Assembly (NCBI RefSeq): GCF_000208925.1
Contig: NW_001915131.1
Location: 2,549-18,418, forward strand
Origin: Entamoeba histolytica HM-1:IMSS
Lineage: Eukaryota; Evosea; Mastigamoebida; Endamoebidae
Reading direction: 5' to 3'
DNA: 15,870 bases
The position numbers and the translations under genes are program-made. The notes below the pieces were generated by a model. That model ran no database searches. It was given only the letters and a program-made list of their open reading frames with translations, and had not been told where the DNA came from. Position 1 is the stretch's first letter; every line of letters starts with the position of its first letter. Of this stretch, positions 15,296-15,870 are shown piece by piece.

Positions 15296-15870
15296 TTAGT
15301 TTTTGGTTTTGTTTTTTTCATATAACGATTTCCAATATTCTAAAGTAATATCGTTATTTGGGTATATTTCATTTTTTGTTTCTTCCTTATTCTAATTTTC
15401 TTATTAGAATCAATCATGATTTTATTTGTATTGATTCTGATTATTTCTTCCTTATTAAATTTAATTCTTTAATCATTGTCATCATATATTTTAGGTACTT
15501 TATTCTTTCTAGTGCTTTAACTTTTATTCCTTCTTCATCATATTCTTTTAATTTCATGATGCACTTTATTCTGTACAATTTCATTGACTAGATCTTCTAG
15601 TCTATTTATTTTCTTTAGGATTTCTTTTATTTCATCAAATTTGTCTCCTATTATTTTATTTTGGAGATAGAGATGCATAACCATTGAAATCCTTTTCATA
15701 TCATCTTGCATATCCTGCATTCTGCTTCCTGACCATACTCATCTATTATTAATTTCATTTATTAATTCGGCAGCTTCTTTTCTTTGAAAGTAGTAATTAA
15801 TATCTGTACATTTTTCTATTTTCATTTCTTTCACTTTATTGATGAGAGTGTTAAGGTATTCTTCATCAAT
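15296..15870 (-). pseudogene. Frameshifted, stop-containing gene remnant, 5' part off the window
   Basis: A minus-strand coding sequence enters at the right edge (IDEEYLNTLINKVKEM...) and is open to TGA 15739-15741. It continues in the same frame (VWSGSRMQDMQDDMKR...HHEIKRI) to TGA 15538-15540. A shifted frame then reads DEEGIKVKALERIKYLKYMM to TAA 15441-15443, another shift gives NKEEIIRINTNKIMIDSNKK, and a last one gives ETKNEIYPNNDITLEYWKSL, ending TAA 15296-15298. Every piece is charged, helical and coiled-coil-like. One internal stop plus about three shifts suggests a dead gene or poor assembly; introns do not explain the pattern because no GTTTGT donor lies at the breaks. The 13-base word AATAAGGAAGAAA occurs twice, at 15444-15456 and 15379-15391. 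Family unknown. Confidence 0.5.

Overview
The window looks like nuclear DNA of an Entamoeba species (E. histolytica/dispar group or a relative; species not resolved). The evidence is a very AT-rich base composition, compact genes with short spacers, and short introns that nearly all open with GTTTGT and close with AG. There are also initiator-like AAAAATTCA motifs just upstream of starts, and a nicotinamide nucleotide transhydrogenase fused in the beta-then-alpha order known from Entamoeba. No bacterial operons, ribosome binding sites, IS elements or CRISPR arrays are present.

Layout. 1-257: AT-rich leader with a possible core promoter. 258-1896 (+): RhoGAP protein with a short 5' exon. 1962-2588 (-): PH-SH3 adaptor. 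2727-3498 (-): three-exon tetraspanin. 3611-4431 (-): two-exon MEF2/SRF-type MADS-box factor. 4439-4597 (-): doubtful small ORF broken by TAG. 4629-5799 and 5902-6951 (-): tandem pair of UBXN4/erasin-like UBX proteins. 7352-10648 (-): transhydrogenase. 11497-11898 (+): small protein with an N-myristoylation-type start and coiled coil. 12136-12805 (-): decayed coding sequence. 13128-13196 (+): box C/D snoRNA resembling U18. 13313-14348 (-): two-exon degenerate Ras-like GTPase. 14349-14748: divergent intergenic region with a strong hairpin. 14749-15264 (+): TFIIS-like elongation factor without domain I. 15296-15870 (-): frameshifted, stop-containing gene remnant running off the right edge.

The genes do not form one pathway. 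Several fit the membrane-trafficking and cytoskeletal biology of an amoeba (RhoGAP, PH-SH3, tetraspanin, Ras-like protein, vesicular transhydrogenase, possible ER-associated UBX pair). Two concern transcription (MADS factor, TFIIS) and one rRNA modification (snoRNA). Five genes have spliced structures that I reconstructed by joining reading frames across GTTTG...AG introns. I found no clearly new multi-gene system. The most rewarding items are the snoRNA, the degenerate GTPase, the UBX pair that lacks the FPR motif and differs by an intron, and two gene relics in stretches that would otherwise be called empty.
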